Below are positions 36,136 to 45,339 of a DNA stretch of 64,000 bases, piece after piece; position 1 is the stretch's first letter, and every line of letters begins with the position of its first letter. Below the pieces are notes generated by a model. It was not told the DNA's origin, did no database searches, and was given only the letters and a program-made list of their open reading frames with translations. The position numbers and the translations under genes are program-made. The stretch is from Impatiens glandulifera (Eukaryota > Streptophyta > Magnoliopsida > Ericales > Balsaminaceae), in the NCBI RefSeq assembly GCF_907164915.1, contig NC_061869.1, forward strand, positions 38,998,840-39,062,839, in the 5' to 3' direction.

Positions 36136-36897
36136 ATGTCTGCTGAACTAAGAAACACACTCATCATCAAATTCGAAAAAGTACAAAATAGTCGGTTTTA
36201 CGATACCACCTTCAAACCGATCATAGATTCGGGACTCCAAAAATTCCTTGAAGGCTCAGACACCATCCTCGTAGAGGAAGTGTGCGAGTTCTTCAACAAT
36301 GGGCACATCCTCAATGATGGTAGTATAAGGACTATCGTTGATGGAAGATTCGTTTGGATTACCGAAGAGCACTTTGCTACTTTCTTCAACCTTCCAACCG
36401 AAGGATTTTATGACTTCCCAACGCCATTCTTTCCGGCTAAGGAAGACTTCGGCTTTATCTTCTACTCTTCCATCGAACCGGTCGAAGACCACGGGAAGAA
36501 GGAAAAACTCGCTCCTCACTACCAAGTCTTTCATGACTTGGTTCAGCGGTCCATCATGGGCAAAATGCCTAATCAAAACTACTGTCGGGAGGCATTCGAC
36601 ATCATGATAGCCATCATCCGCAACTCGGCAATCAACTGGTCTTCCTACCTCTTTAAAAACCTGAAGCATCTCATAACCGCTTCAAGAGGAAGGGTTAGTT
36701 TCGCTCCACAAATCTCTCAGTTTCTGGAGGCTCAACGCCGCAACCTTGGGCCCGGTGTTCCTGTCGGACCGGCCAACACTATAACTATATCCATGCTACA
36801 TGGATGGATATCGAGGATTGAGGAACGGACACCCGACAACACCATGGACAACTGGTTTGACAGAATGGTGGAAAGGGATTGGGTCGATCTAGTCTAG
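36136..36897 (+). CDS. Accessory protein X2 of element B (253 aa), intact
   Basis: Function unknown. Uninterrupted from ATG 36136 to TAG 36897. Blocks shared with X1 and X3: SGLQKFLEG, VDGRFVWITEEHFATFFNLP then TEG, HYQVFHDLVQRSIMGK, FDIMIAIIRNSAINW, and LFKNLKHL. The protein is hydrophilic with alternating helices and no membrane segment. It is the best preserved coding region of element B, while gag and pol are broken. It lies between its paralogues with its own TATA box. Confidence 0.82.
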   Translation: MSAELRNTLIIKFEKVQNSRFYDTTFKPIIDSGLQKFLEGSDTILVEEVCEFFNNGHILNDGSIRTIVDGRFVWITEEHFATFFNLPTEGFYDFPTPFFPAKEDFGFIFYSSIEPVEDHGKKEKLAPHYQVFHDLVQRSIMGKMPNQNYCREAFDIMIAIIRNSAINWSSYLFKNLKHLITASRGRVSFAPQISQFLEAQRRNLGPGVPVGPANTITISMLHGWISRIEERTPDNTMDNWFDRMVERDWVDLV

Positions 36898-37408
36898 GTT
36901 GTTTGTCTTTCTTTCCGGTTTTTGGTCATTTTGTTGTACGACCGAAAAACCGCCCTACTTACTCTTTCGAACTTATTTATAAAAATCTCTAATTTTTAAA
37001 GTCTCCGGTTATTCAAATATCTTTCTTCCCGGTTTCGAAATCAATAAACATAAGACTTCATGTTAAACGAAACTTCAGGTTAACAACGCTTCCAGTAAAC
37101 CGGAATCTCAAGCAAAATGAAAAGTTTGAAAAACTTACCGCCCACGGTTTTACCGCACAAAAATTTACCGCCCATTGTTTTCTCCGTATTTACCGCCGAA
37201 AGTTACTGCAGTAACTTTTGGAGGGAAAATTGGCGCCAAAACACTATCAAGTGACGGTTCGTCTTCCAACCGTTCGGAACCGCCTTCTATATAAGTTTAG
37301 ATCAGTTCATTCGCTACATACGCTTTCTCTCTCTAAAACTCTCAAATCTTCAAAGGCTTTCTAACTTCCGTTCATCGTTGTTCTTCATCTTTTCTTCACA
37401 AATCTACC
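36898..37408 (+). other. X2-X3 intergenic region with X3 promoter
   Basis: Noncoding. Contains short repeats of TTACCGCC (37136-37200) and an inverted pair around AAAGTTACTGCAGTAACTTT (37199-37218), an almost perfect palindrome. The X3 promoter follows at 37266-37295. Confidence 0.6.
37266..37295 (+). promoter_or_regulatory. X3 promoter: AACGG-core box and TATA box
   Basis: CCAACCGTTC (37266-37275), then TATATAAG (37288-37295), then a CT-rich leader to ATG 37409. The ten-base box is identical to that before X2. Confidence 0.5.
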
Positions 37409-40301
37409 ATGGCTCTAGGTAAAGCACCCTTTCAATGGATGTTGCAGGTCGATTTCAACGACATCGACGAACACGCTGGGGATAAAAACAAGGTTGTGCT
37501 TCAATCTCTAAGAGATTCGGGATTGGAGGCGTTCTTGTCTGGTCCGTTCGTCGACGGCGGTTATGGAGTTTCTGGCGACGGCGACTTTGACGAAGAGGAA
37601 AGTTTCCGCCACCGTCAACGGCAAAGAAGTTCATATCACGGAGGAGCTGTTCTCTGAAGCCCTCGGTTTGCCTAACACCGGCTTGGACTTCAAGACTGAC
37701 CTAACCGCTGCAGAATCTAATGCGGTCTGGTTGGTGATATCAGCTAAAGATCAGGAACTGGTGATTCACTCAAGCCGGTAGAACAAACTGAAACAAGAGT
37801 TCAGGTGGTTGCTGAACATCATCTCTCGTTCGATTCAGGGTAGAGGAGGTAACTTCGATAACCTGACCAAACTTAAACTTAAGATGATGATGGCCATTGT
37901 CCGCGGTGACAAGATAGATTGGGGAGTCGTCATCTTCGAAGAGTTCTGTGAAATGGTGATACAGAAGGATGGCCGAGTTCAGGCCTTCACAATGCAGATC
38001 GTCAAAATTCTCAAGTTCCTTAAGATGGAACTTGGTGAAGGTGAACCGCTCCCACCCAACAACATTCTCAACTCCAAGTCAATGAGTGAGAAGACTGACA
38101 GAGCGGTTAAGCCGAAGTCTTCCAGAACGAAGTCTTCAAAAGGGACCAGTTCTTCCGCTCCGGCTGAAAAAAGTTCAAAACAAGAAAAACCGAAGAGGAA
38201 GGCGGTTCAAGACGAAGCCTCACAAAAGAAGAAGGGAAGAAAGAAGTCTTCCACAAAGAAGAGCTCCAGCAAGCCGGCTAACTCCGAGAAAAACCTTTCC
38301 TCGGACAAATCACCGAAGAGAACCGGAGACGTCTTCCAGCCCATTCCCATCAACACTGTTCGCCCCATCCCTATTGACTCTCAATCACCAAGGCAAACCG
38401 AACCCTCGGGGAGCCACGAAACCAAGTTAACATCAAAGGAGGCAGCAGAGGTAAGTATTCACTCTGAAAACTCCAAATCCCCAAGCAAGAGGATCGACGA
38501 GGTAATAGCCGATGTAGGCCTAAACACCTCAGAAGTCATTGTGGACGTAGTCCAAAATATTGCTAGGGAAACCGAAGACGATGTGTCAAGTCGTCTTAAG
38601 TCAGCTGATCAGGGTGAGATACCCGATCAAAGTGAAATTCAACCGGTCGAAGAAACGGCCAAAACTGCGCACATCACACCTCCGGCTCAAGAGGGTAACA
38701 CTGAAGAACAGGAACCATTCGGTTCAGCAAGGAACAAGTCTGCTCCAAATGATACAACGATCCAATCGGCCCAAGATGGGCCAACTGATTCAACAATCAT
38801 ACCTGAAGGGTCAGTTCAAGTTAACAAGGGCAAAGAGGTTTTATCTGAAGATTCGACGGTAAAGGGAAAAGGTGTTCTGCAAACCGGCTCCCAACCCGAG
38901 ATCATAACCGAGGCCAAGATCGCTTTCTCCGCAGAAGAAGAGGAGGAGATGTTTGATGGACTCATTTGGGACATGAACAGAGATGCCAGTGAGCTGATAT
39001 CACCATACCTTCTATGGGTGCAGCTTCGTTGTGAGACAAAGCTGTCAGATATGATCCCAGAGATGAGCGGTAACAAACACTGGGAGAAACACTTAGAATT
39101 GGAAGAAACGGCCCTCAAGCTGGCAAACACCAACCTTATCCAACCCGCATTCAGCAAAACCGCGGTAATTCTCGAATACGCTCGGTTACAAGCAGTAGAA
39201 GATGCATTGAAGGAAGCAAAAGGAGCAGCGCTAACTCCTATTGAAGTAAGAATGACTGAACGGTTTCATCCTGTACGGGAAAAGATCCTTAAAAATCTTG
39301 ACCGACTCAATGCACAATGGAGAAACAACTGCAGACACCAATTAATCAATGCCGACTTATATCAAAGCAAACCCTTCTTTGTTGCCGGGGAGACATCCAG
39401 AACAGCAGAAAACCGGGGACGAGATCCTCCTCAAACTGGTGATCAATACACTTGAGTCGTGTCTTGGGAACTACAGCACCGCAACCGACGAGAAGATTGC
39501 AAAAGCTGAAACCAATTTGTCGAATACCATCCGGGGATCCGTTCAAACCGAAATGGCCAACACCGTTCAAACCTCAATCAGATCCATGATAGATGAAGCT
39601 GTGCAAACCTTTGTCAAATCTTTGATCGCAGAATCCATTCAAACCGCAACCGCTCCCTTAGTCGATATGTTGCAGGCCATGGCTATTCAAATTGGGGAGT
39701 TGTCCAAACTCCAAGTGAGCAAAACTCAAGAGCAAATCAATTCCGACGCCGAAACCGCAAAGAAACTACAAGACGAAGAAAGGGAAAGGGAACGGTCAAG
39801 AAAGGAACTTGAAGACAAAGATCATGAGCTTGCCCAGAAGTGTAATGAGGAAGAACAGGCAGCTATCCATGAACAAATACCGGCTCAACCCTCGCACGCT
39901 ATGAAAACAAGGAATAAAAACAAGAGGAAAGCGGTTGCAGAGGTAATGAAGCGGGAAGAACAAAACAGTCAAAGAGTGATCGAACCAGTTGGGATGACGT
40001 GCAATCTCTTGATGAAGAAGAAGAAGAGGACATCGAAGAACTTAACCGGCGTAAAAAGAGGGCAATCGAAAGTTCAACCGCAACTCCAAGCTCCAGACCG
40101 ACTGTTGTTCAACCGTCTCGACCACCAAAACCAATCTGTACCGGTTTTGGATTCGGCAAAAGAACTCCCGGCATCTCAAGTGTATGGGCCGGATTGCAAA
40201 TTGACGCTGCAAGAAGAGCCAGGGAATGGAAGGCAAGGGAAGAGGAAGAACTAAGGCGAAATGAGAAAGAAATTGAAAAGGGGGGACCATCCAAGCCTTA
40301 G
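37409..40301 (+). pseudogene. Accessory protein X3 of element B, long version, broken
   Basis: N-terminal domain paralogous to X1 and X2: LQVDFND, SGLEAFLSG, VNGKEVHITEELFSEALGLP, IISRSIQG, MMMAIVRGDKIDW. It then adds a Lys/Ser/Pro-rich stretch with many KK and KR pairs (38080-38340), an acidic linker, a helical region with FDGLIWDMNRDASELI (38950-39340) and a coiled-coil C-terminus rich in Glu, Arg and Lys (39470-40290). Breaks: a frame change near 37560-37620, a TAG near 37780, and frame changes near 39390-39450 and 39990. The unbroken form would have been about 950 residues. The basic stretch could be a nuclear or DNA-binding region; that is inference. Confidence 0.75.
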
Positions 40302-40450
40302 TTTCCTTTTTCTTTCCTTAAGAACAATTTATGTTTGATTTGGTTTCAAAACTCAGTTGTTTTATCATATTTTGAATTTATTAGTTTCTACATATCTTTT
40401 GAAAAATCCATACATGTTTTGAAATTTTTCTTAAACAGAAAACAATCAAA

Positions 40451-40735
40451 AAGGGAGATATTGCTAAAACAGATTTTTCAAACCGGTCATACATTACAAG
40501 TTTTGAATATTTATTCTAAATAATCAAAAAGGGAGAAATTGATAAAAAAAAATTAAGAAAGTTAATTTCAAACCGGCCATACATTACAAGTTTTGAATAT
40601 TTATTCTAAATAATCAAAAGGGGAGAAATTGATAAGAAAATTAAGTAAGTTAATTTTCAAACCGGCCATACATTACAAGTTTTGAATATTTATTCTAAAT
40701 AATCAAAAAGGGAGAAATTGATTAGAAAAATTAAG
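40451..40735 (+). repeat. Tandemly repeated PPT-LTR junction of element B
   Basis: A 78-90-bp unit holding a purine tract (AAAAAGGGAGAAAT type) followed by a TGATAAG-type LTR start recurs. Its starts are at 40462 (TGCTAAAAC, diverged), 40540, 40630 and 40719. The copy at 40630 fits the real LTR start because it gives equal LTR lengths. Sireviruses are known for multiple PPTs; duplication that includes LTR sequence is the special point. Confidence 0.85.
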
Positions 40736-41945
40736 TAAACTTAATTTTTGGAACCGGCTAGAAAAACTAAACAATTGTTAACTTATATGTGCAGGAACAG
40801 ATCAAATCGTGTAAACCGGCTGGAGCCTCATGAACCGGTTGCTGAAACATTCAAAGAAATCCAGTTCCAAGTGATCAAGTCAAGATCAGAGAAACATGTT
40901 TATACTCTCTCAAGAGACCGGCTAGCAAAGACAAAATTCACACTCCAGCCGGACTATATAATGTACGAAACAAACCGGCCACTACAATCTGCAGAGATGA
41001 CATATGATGACGAAATAGACTTGTCTCGAAGGGATAAAAGAAGATAAGATCCGATCGGAAGCATGCGAGGAAAGCAATGATGATTTACTGATCCGATGTT
41101 GACAACCGGAAGGTGCATGCCTGACACGTGTCCGAATCTGCAAACCGGCAACGTCACATTTTCCTGAGGAATTCTTGCATGCTTGCCAAGTGTTGAGGAA
41201 GGTGAAACGTGCAAATAACCTTCCTGCACCGGCGTGATGCTGGATCAACCAATCCCACAGTGAGAGAAGAATGTGACCGTTGGGATCTCATCTACTATAA
41301 AAGGAAGATGAAGCGACCTCATTAATGGCATCTGAGACATACGAACATATACAAAAGCAAGCGATAAGTTACAAAAATCTTAGAGAGGTAAAATCTTACG
41401 ATCCAAAACCGGTGTGTTATAAACCGAAAGCTTTCTGTGTGTACTTGTGTTGTGTTACTGTATTACATCAAGAGTGAGTTGGTGTAACCGGCGAGTAGCG
41501 AGTTGGGCTCGACCGACATAGTAATTGTTGTAACTTTGAAAGTTAGTGGAGATCCTTCTCATAACCTGAGAAGAAGGGGTGACGTAGGAGGGTTTGCTCC
41601 GAATATCCATAAAAAATCTTGTCTCGTGTTATTTCCTTCATTTTATTGCTTGTTCACCTAACCTAACCAAAGTCAATTCTACTCCTTACATCACAAACCG
41701 GTCCAATCACATATCTAAAACCTACTCCTTCTAAAACATCATCTAAGTCGCATACATTGCTTCAGACTAAAACAGACATTTCCGCCTTTGAACCCGGTTC
41801 AAGAGTTTGTGACAGTTTGTGTAGTGCTGAGAACGGTTATAGTCTCTAACCGGACTATCACCAAAGTGTTGTGTGTGTTGTAAGAGGCCACCCTTCCTAA
41901 AACCGGAAACACCCCGGTCCTCCAAGGGCGTCCCCGATCCTAACA
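40630..41945 (+). repeat. 3' LTR of element B (1316 bp)
   Basis: Matches 27808-29123 end to end, with scattered substitutions and small indels of about 2-3% by eye. Followed by target duplication CGTGT. The promoter pair is at 41274-41303. Confidence 0.95.
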
Positions 41946-41950
41946 CGTGT

Positions 41951-42339
41951 CTAACTACGCTTCCCTTCCACGTCTAACTGCGCTTCCATTTAGACCACGT
42001 TTAAAGGAGTTAGACCACGCCTAACTGTGTACTCCAGACTCCGTCTGAAGTAGCAAGACGTCTAAAGGTGCCTACTTCAGACCATGTCTTAAGAGGTTAG
42101 ACGTTGTCTACCGACCAAAACGTCTACTTACGTTTCTTTGAGATGTACCTACACAAAGACAGTTTCACAGTTTAGTCTTATTTGTTTGAAACATAAAGTT
42201 AAGCTCTTCAGCTTTGCTTGTGCATAACTAAGTTTTATTTTAATTAATTCTCACATCATCAATATAATGTTAGCTCATAATTAGAACAATATTGATTTAA
42301 ATAAACTTATTTCTTAAGTTCATTATAATTGACTCAACA
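41951..42339 (-). repeat. 5' LTR of element C, distal U3 part
   Basis: Begins in degenerate array units (CGTGTCTAACTACGCTTCCC) and ends GACTCAACA at 42339, giving TG..CA ends with TGTTAG at 26447. Next to 42339 the pol reading frame of element D resumes, marking the C insertion point. Confidence 0.7.
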
Positions 42340-43574
42340 CAACTGCATAAGAGATATTGGGTCGAGTATGCATCAAGTACCTGAGACACCTGATGATACG
42401 CCTATACTCCTTCAGATCCACTAAGTTTCCTTCCATGTCCTTTCCAAGATGCAACTTTGCTTCCATTGTATACTTGCACAAGTTGCAATCCTCCATTGCA
42501 AATTGTTTCAACACCTTCTTCACATAAGATTTCTTCTTCACCTCGATGATATATTTCTTCTGGTCCACCTCGACACCAAGACAATACGAGAGTAGCCCGA
42601 GATCACTCATCTCGAACTCCTTCATCATCTATTCTTTGAACTCATCAACACCTTTGATGCTTGATCATGTCATGATATGGTCATCGATGTATACGCCAAC
42701 AATGAGTACTTCTTCTACATGGTTTCTCGTGTACACAACCTGCACTTGAGAACATTTCACGAAGCCGAGACTCAGCATTCTCTTGTTGAGGCAAGTGTTC
42801 CACGCCTTTGGTGTTTGACGTAGTCCATAGAGAGTCTTGTATAACTTGTACACATTGTGCTCTTTATTCTTGATGATGAATCCTTCAAGTTGAGCGACAT
42901 ACACTTCTTCTTCGATGTCACCATTAAGAAATGCTAATTTGACATCCAAGTGGTGAATCTTTCATCCACGGTGAGCTACAATGGCAAGAATTAGCCCGAC
43001 TGTGTCAAGTTTTATTACCAGTAAAAATGTCTCCTCAAAGTCAACACTTTGCTTTTGCACATAGCCTTTTGCCACCAATATCTCTTTGTGCTTGAGGATG
43101 TTTTCTTCACTGTCTCTTTTCTAATTGAAAATCCACTTTAACCCGATGGTCTTATGACCGGGTGGTAAGTCGGTGAGCTCCTATGTCTTGTTCTTTGTGA
43201 TAGACTCGAGCTCTTTCATCATGGCTTCATTCCACGACTCTTCGACTACTACCTCGTGATATGTTGTTGGTGAACAACAACAATTAGTCAAGATCCATCT
43301 CTACTAGTGGTGCATCCGCATAGACATCTCGTAGGATTCCAAACTCCATGAAATTTAGTACGAGCTTATTGTTGTCGTTGCACCACTCCCATTTTTTCTC
43401 CTGTTTGAACACGGTATCTTTACTCACACAGATTTTCCCAAAAGCTAGATAAAGAAACCTATATGCCTTGCTTTTGTCTTTGAAGTTCACATTTCCGGTA
43501 ATTTTTTCGTCGAGCTCAATGAGATTCTCTCGATGGCCCGTCATATGGTTTCTTGCTCCTCGTAAAGGTACCAC
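42340..43574 (-). pseudogene. Element D pol remnant with internal deletion
   Basis: A protease-region motif (ARNHMTGHRENLIELDEKITG) near 43570-43490 runs directly into a segment typical of the integrase-RT linker (near 43470-43430). The whole integrase core has therefore been deleted. RT pieces follow: MDVKLAFLNGDIEEEVYV (42949-42896), YGLRQTPKAW and a YIDD box in place of YVDD, then SDLGLLSYCLGVEV and RPNISYAV. Stops and frame changes throughout. It ends where LTR C begins at 42339. Confidence 0.8.
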
Positions 43575-43719
43575 ACATAGGTGTGATTAAACTCATCGAC
43601 GCTTGCGATGAGTTTCTCCATGACTTTCTCTTCATTGAGCAACACCGCCTATAGTTCCTCCTTGGATGATTCTTGCACGAACTCTTCAAGGTCTGTCTCC
43701 TTGTCTTCGGGAAAAGCAT

Positions 43720-44754
43720 TTATCATCCTTCATCAAACATTAATACTAGCTACTCTTCATAGAAGCTAATGAGATTTGCCTCATCATCTTCGGGAAAAGC
43801 ATTTGTCACTACCTCAGCAAACATTAATGATGACTCATTGTCATAGAAGCTAGTGAGATTTGCCTCATCTTCAGACTTTCTATTAGGGCAGTGAAACGCG
43901 TAGTGCTCGTACTTTTGACAAGCGTAGCACTTCACTATGTTTTTGTCATTGCGGGGCTTGATGTCTTCTTATCGAGGTGAGTTTTCTCCACCACCTCGAC
44001 CACCACCTCTCCCTTTACCACGACCTCGGTTATCTCCACCGTTGCCGCTGCGACTCGACGATCCAGAAGAAAAATCGGCTTCTCTGTTTTTCTTCATTCG
44101 TGACATCCATTCATCATGCATGTGCAATAGGTTCTCCTTCTCTTGGTTTCCGTAGCCGCAAAGTCTCTCCTTGTGGACTTTGAGACGACCAACGATCTCC
44201 TCAACGGTCATATTCTTGAGGTCACCAAATTTCTCGATCGCTGTAATGATCTTCATGTATGTTTGTTCTACGGCTCTAAGGAACTTCTTGATGACGAATA
44301 TCTCCTCCACCTTCTCTTCCAACGAGAGGATATCAGTCACGGTTGGTGACAATTTCATGGGGAAATCATCCACCGATTACACATTCTTCATGTGAATCGC
44401 CTCTAATTGTGTCTTCAACGTTTGAACTTTTGCCTCCTTGACTCTCTCCACTCCAACATGCATTGTCTTAAACGTCTAACACGCTAGCTTGGCATAATCC
44501 TTCTCGACCACCATGAGAAAGACGTCCTTAGGGAGCGCTTGATAGATGGCGGCAAGAGTCATTCTTTCATTTCGTTCGTCGACCCCATCGAGCATCACCG
44601 CTTTCCACACTCCTTGTACTTGTAAGTTTACCCACATCTTCAACGCCCACACCGAGTAGTTACTCTTCGTGAGTAACGGATAGGAGAGTGTCATGTTCCC
44701 TTCTCTTTCAATCTTCATTGTCGTCGCATCTCTAGTTGATCTTGTCGGCGACAT
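43720..44754 (-). pseudogene. Element D gag, broken
   Basis: ATG 44754. The N-terminal part matches element E almost residue for residue (TRSTRDATTMKIEREGN). The UBN2 core follows (LSLEEKVEEIFVIKKFLRAV and NMTVEEIVGRLKVHKERL), then a Gly/Arg-rich RGG-like tail (44060-43975) and a CCHC knuckle (CYACQKYEHYAFHC) near 43927-43886. A stop follows the first 92 codons and later ones are scattered. Confidence 0.83.
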
Positions 44755-44781
44755 TTTCTTCAGATAGACTCTGCTACCAAA

Positions 44782-44901
44782 TATTGGCTTTAACTATCGA
44801 ATCTTTTAACAATTATTATGAAGAAAGAAAACGTTGGAAAACTGAGAAGGACAATAAGATATGTTGAAGAGGAAAAAGTCTTAAGATTCTGAAGTGTTCT
44901 G
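44782..44901 (-). repeat. 5' LTR of element D, inner piece
   Basis: Starts beside the primer site. Its reverse complement ends GTTAAAGCCAATA, matching the end of LTR E (GTCAAAGCCAACA). Interrupted at 44901 by element F. Confidence 0.75.
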
Positions 44902-45269
44902 TGTTAGGATTTGTAACTCCCAAATCCGACCTGCTTGAAAACAATCTGTAAAAACACAAGAAAGAAGAAAACAAGAACACATAGAATTACAGTGGTTCAC
45001 TCAAATTGAGTTACATCCATTTCAGCCACCACCAGATTTACTATGAAGAAGAAGAAGGAATACAAAGTTTTTGCCTCACACTTTATCTCTCTAGAATTCT
45101 GTCTTAACAATGTAAACCCTTAATAATTACCTATTTATAGGGTAAACATTCAGGTAATAAACCTAAATAACTATGGTCAGGCCCAAGCCCAAAACCAAAA
45201 AAAGAAAACCCAATAAACTCTAATTAACAATGTAGAGTTTATTATAAGTGTAGGCTTCATAACTCAACA
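44902..45269 (-). repeat. 3' LTR of element F
   Basis: TGTTAGGATT..CTCAACA. Contains TATAAATAG (minus) near 45139-45131. The right edge abuts the polypurine tract (AAGTGGGAGA on the minus strand). Confidence 0.92.
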
Positions 45270-45339
45270 ATCTCCCACTTGGAGACTAACTTCATCATCT
45301 CTCGATCGGTAGTGGCTTTTCATTCGGTGTCTTAATAAA

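Larger units (their letters stand above)
27808..41945 (+). mobile_element. Element B: 14.1-kb Sirevirus-type copia retrotransposon with three accessory ORFs
   Basis: Complete element flanked by target duplication CGTGT (27803-27807 and 41946-41950). Order: LTR (1316 bp), PBS, gag, pol, spacer, accessory ORFs X1, X2 and X3, repeated PPT region, LTR (1316 bp). The LTRs differ at roughly 2-3% of positions by eye, so the insertion is moderately old. Gag, pol and X3 are broken while X1 and X2 are open. The repeated PPT and the post-pol coding region are typical of Sireviruses; three paralogous post-pol ORFs are not a pattern I know. Confidence 0.93.

Noticed and set aside
34963..40301. Accessory ORFs as retroviral-type envelope genes
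   Set aside because: No signal peptide, no transmembrane segment and no cysteine-rich ectodomain can be seen in X1 or X2.
40540..40629. 40540 as the start of the 3' LTR of element B
   Set aside because: Would make the 3' LTR 90 bp longer than the 5' LTR; 40630 gives equal lengths and matching starts.
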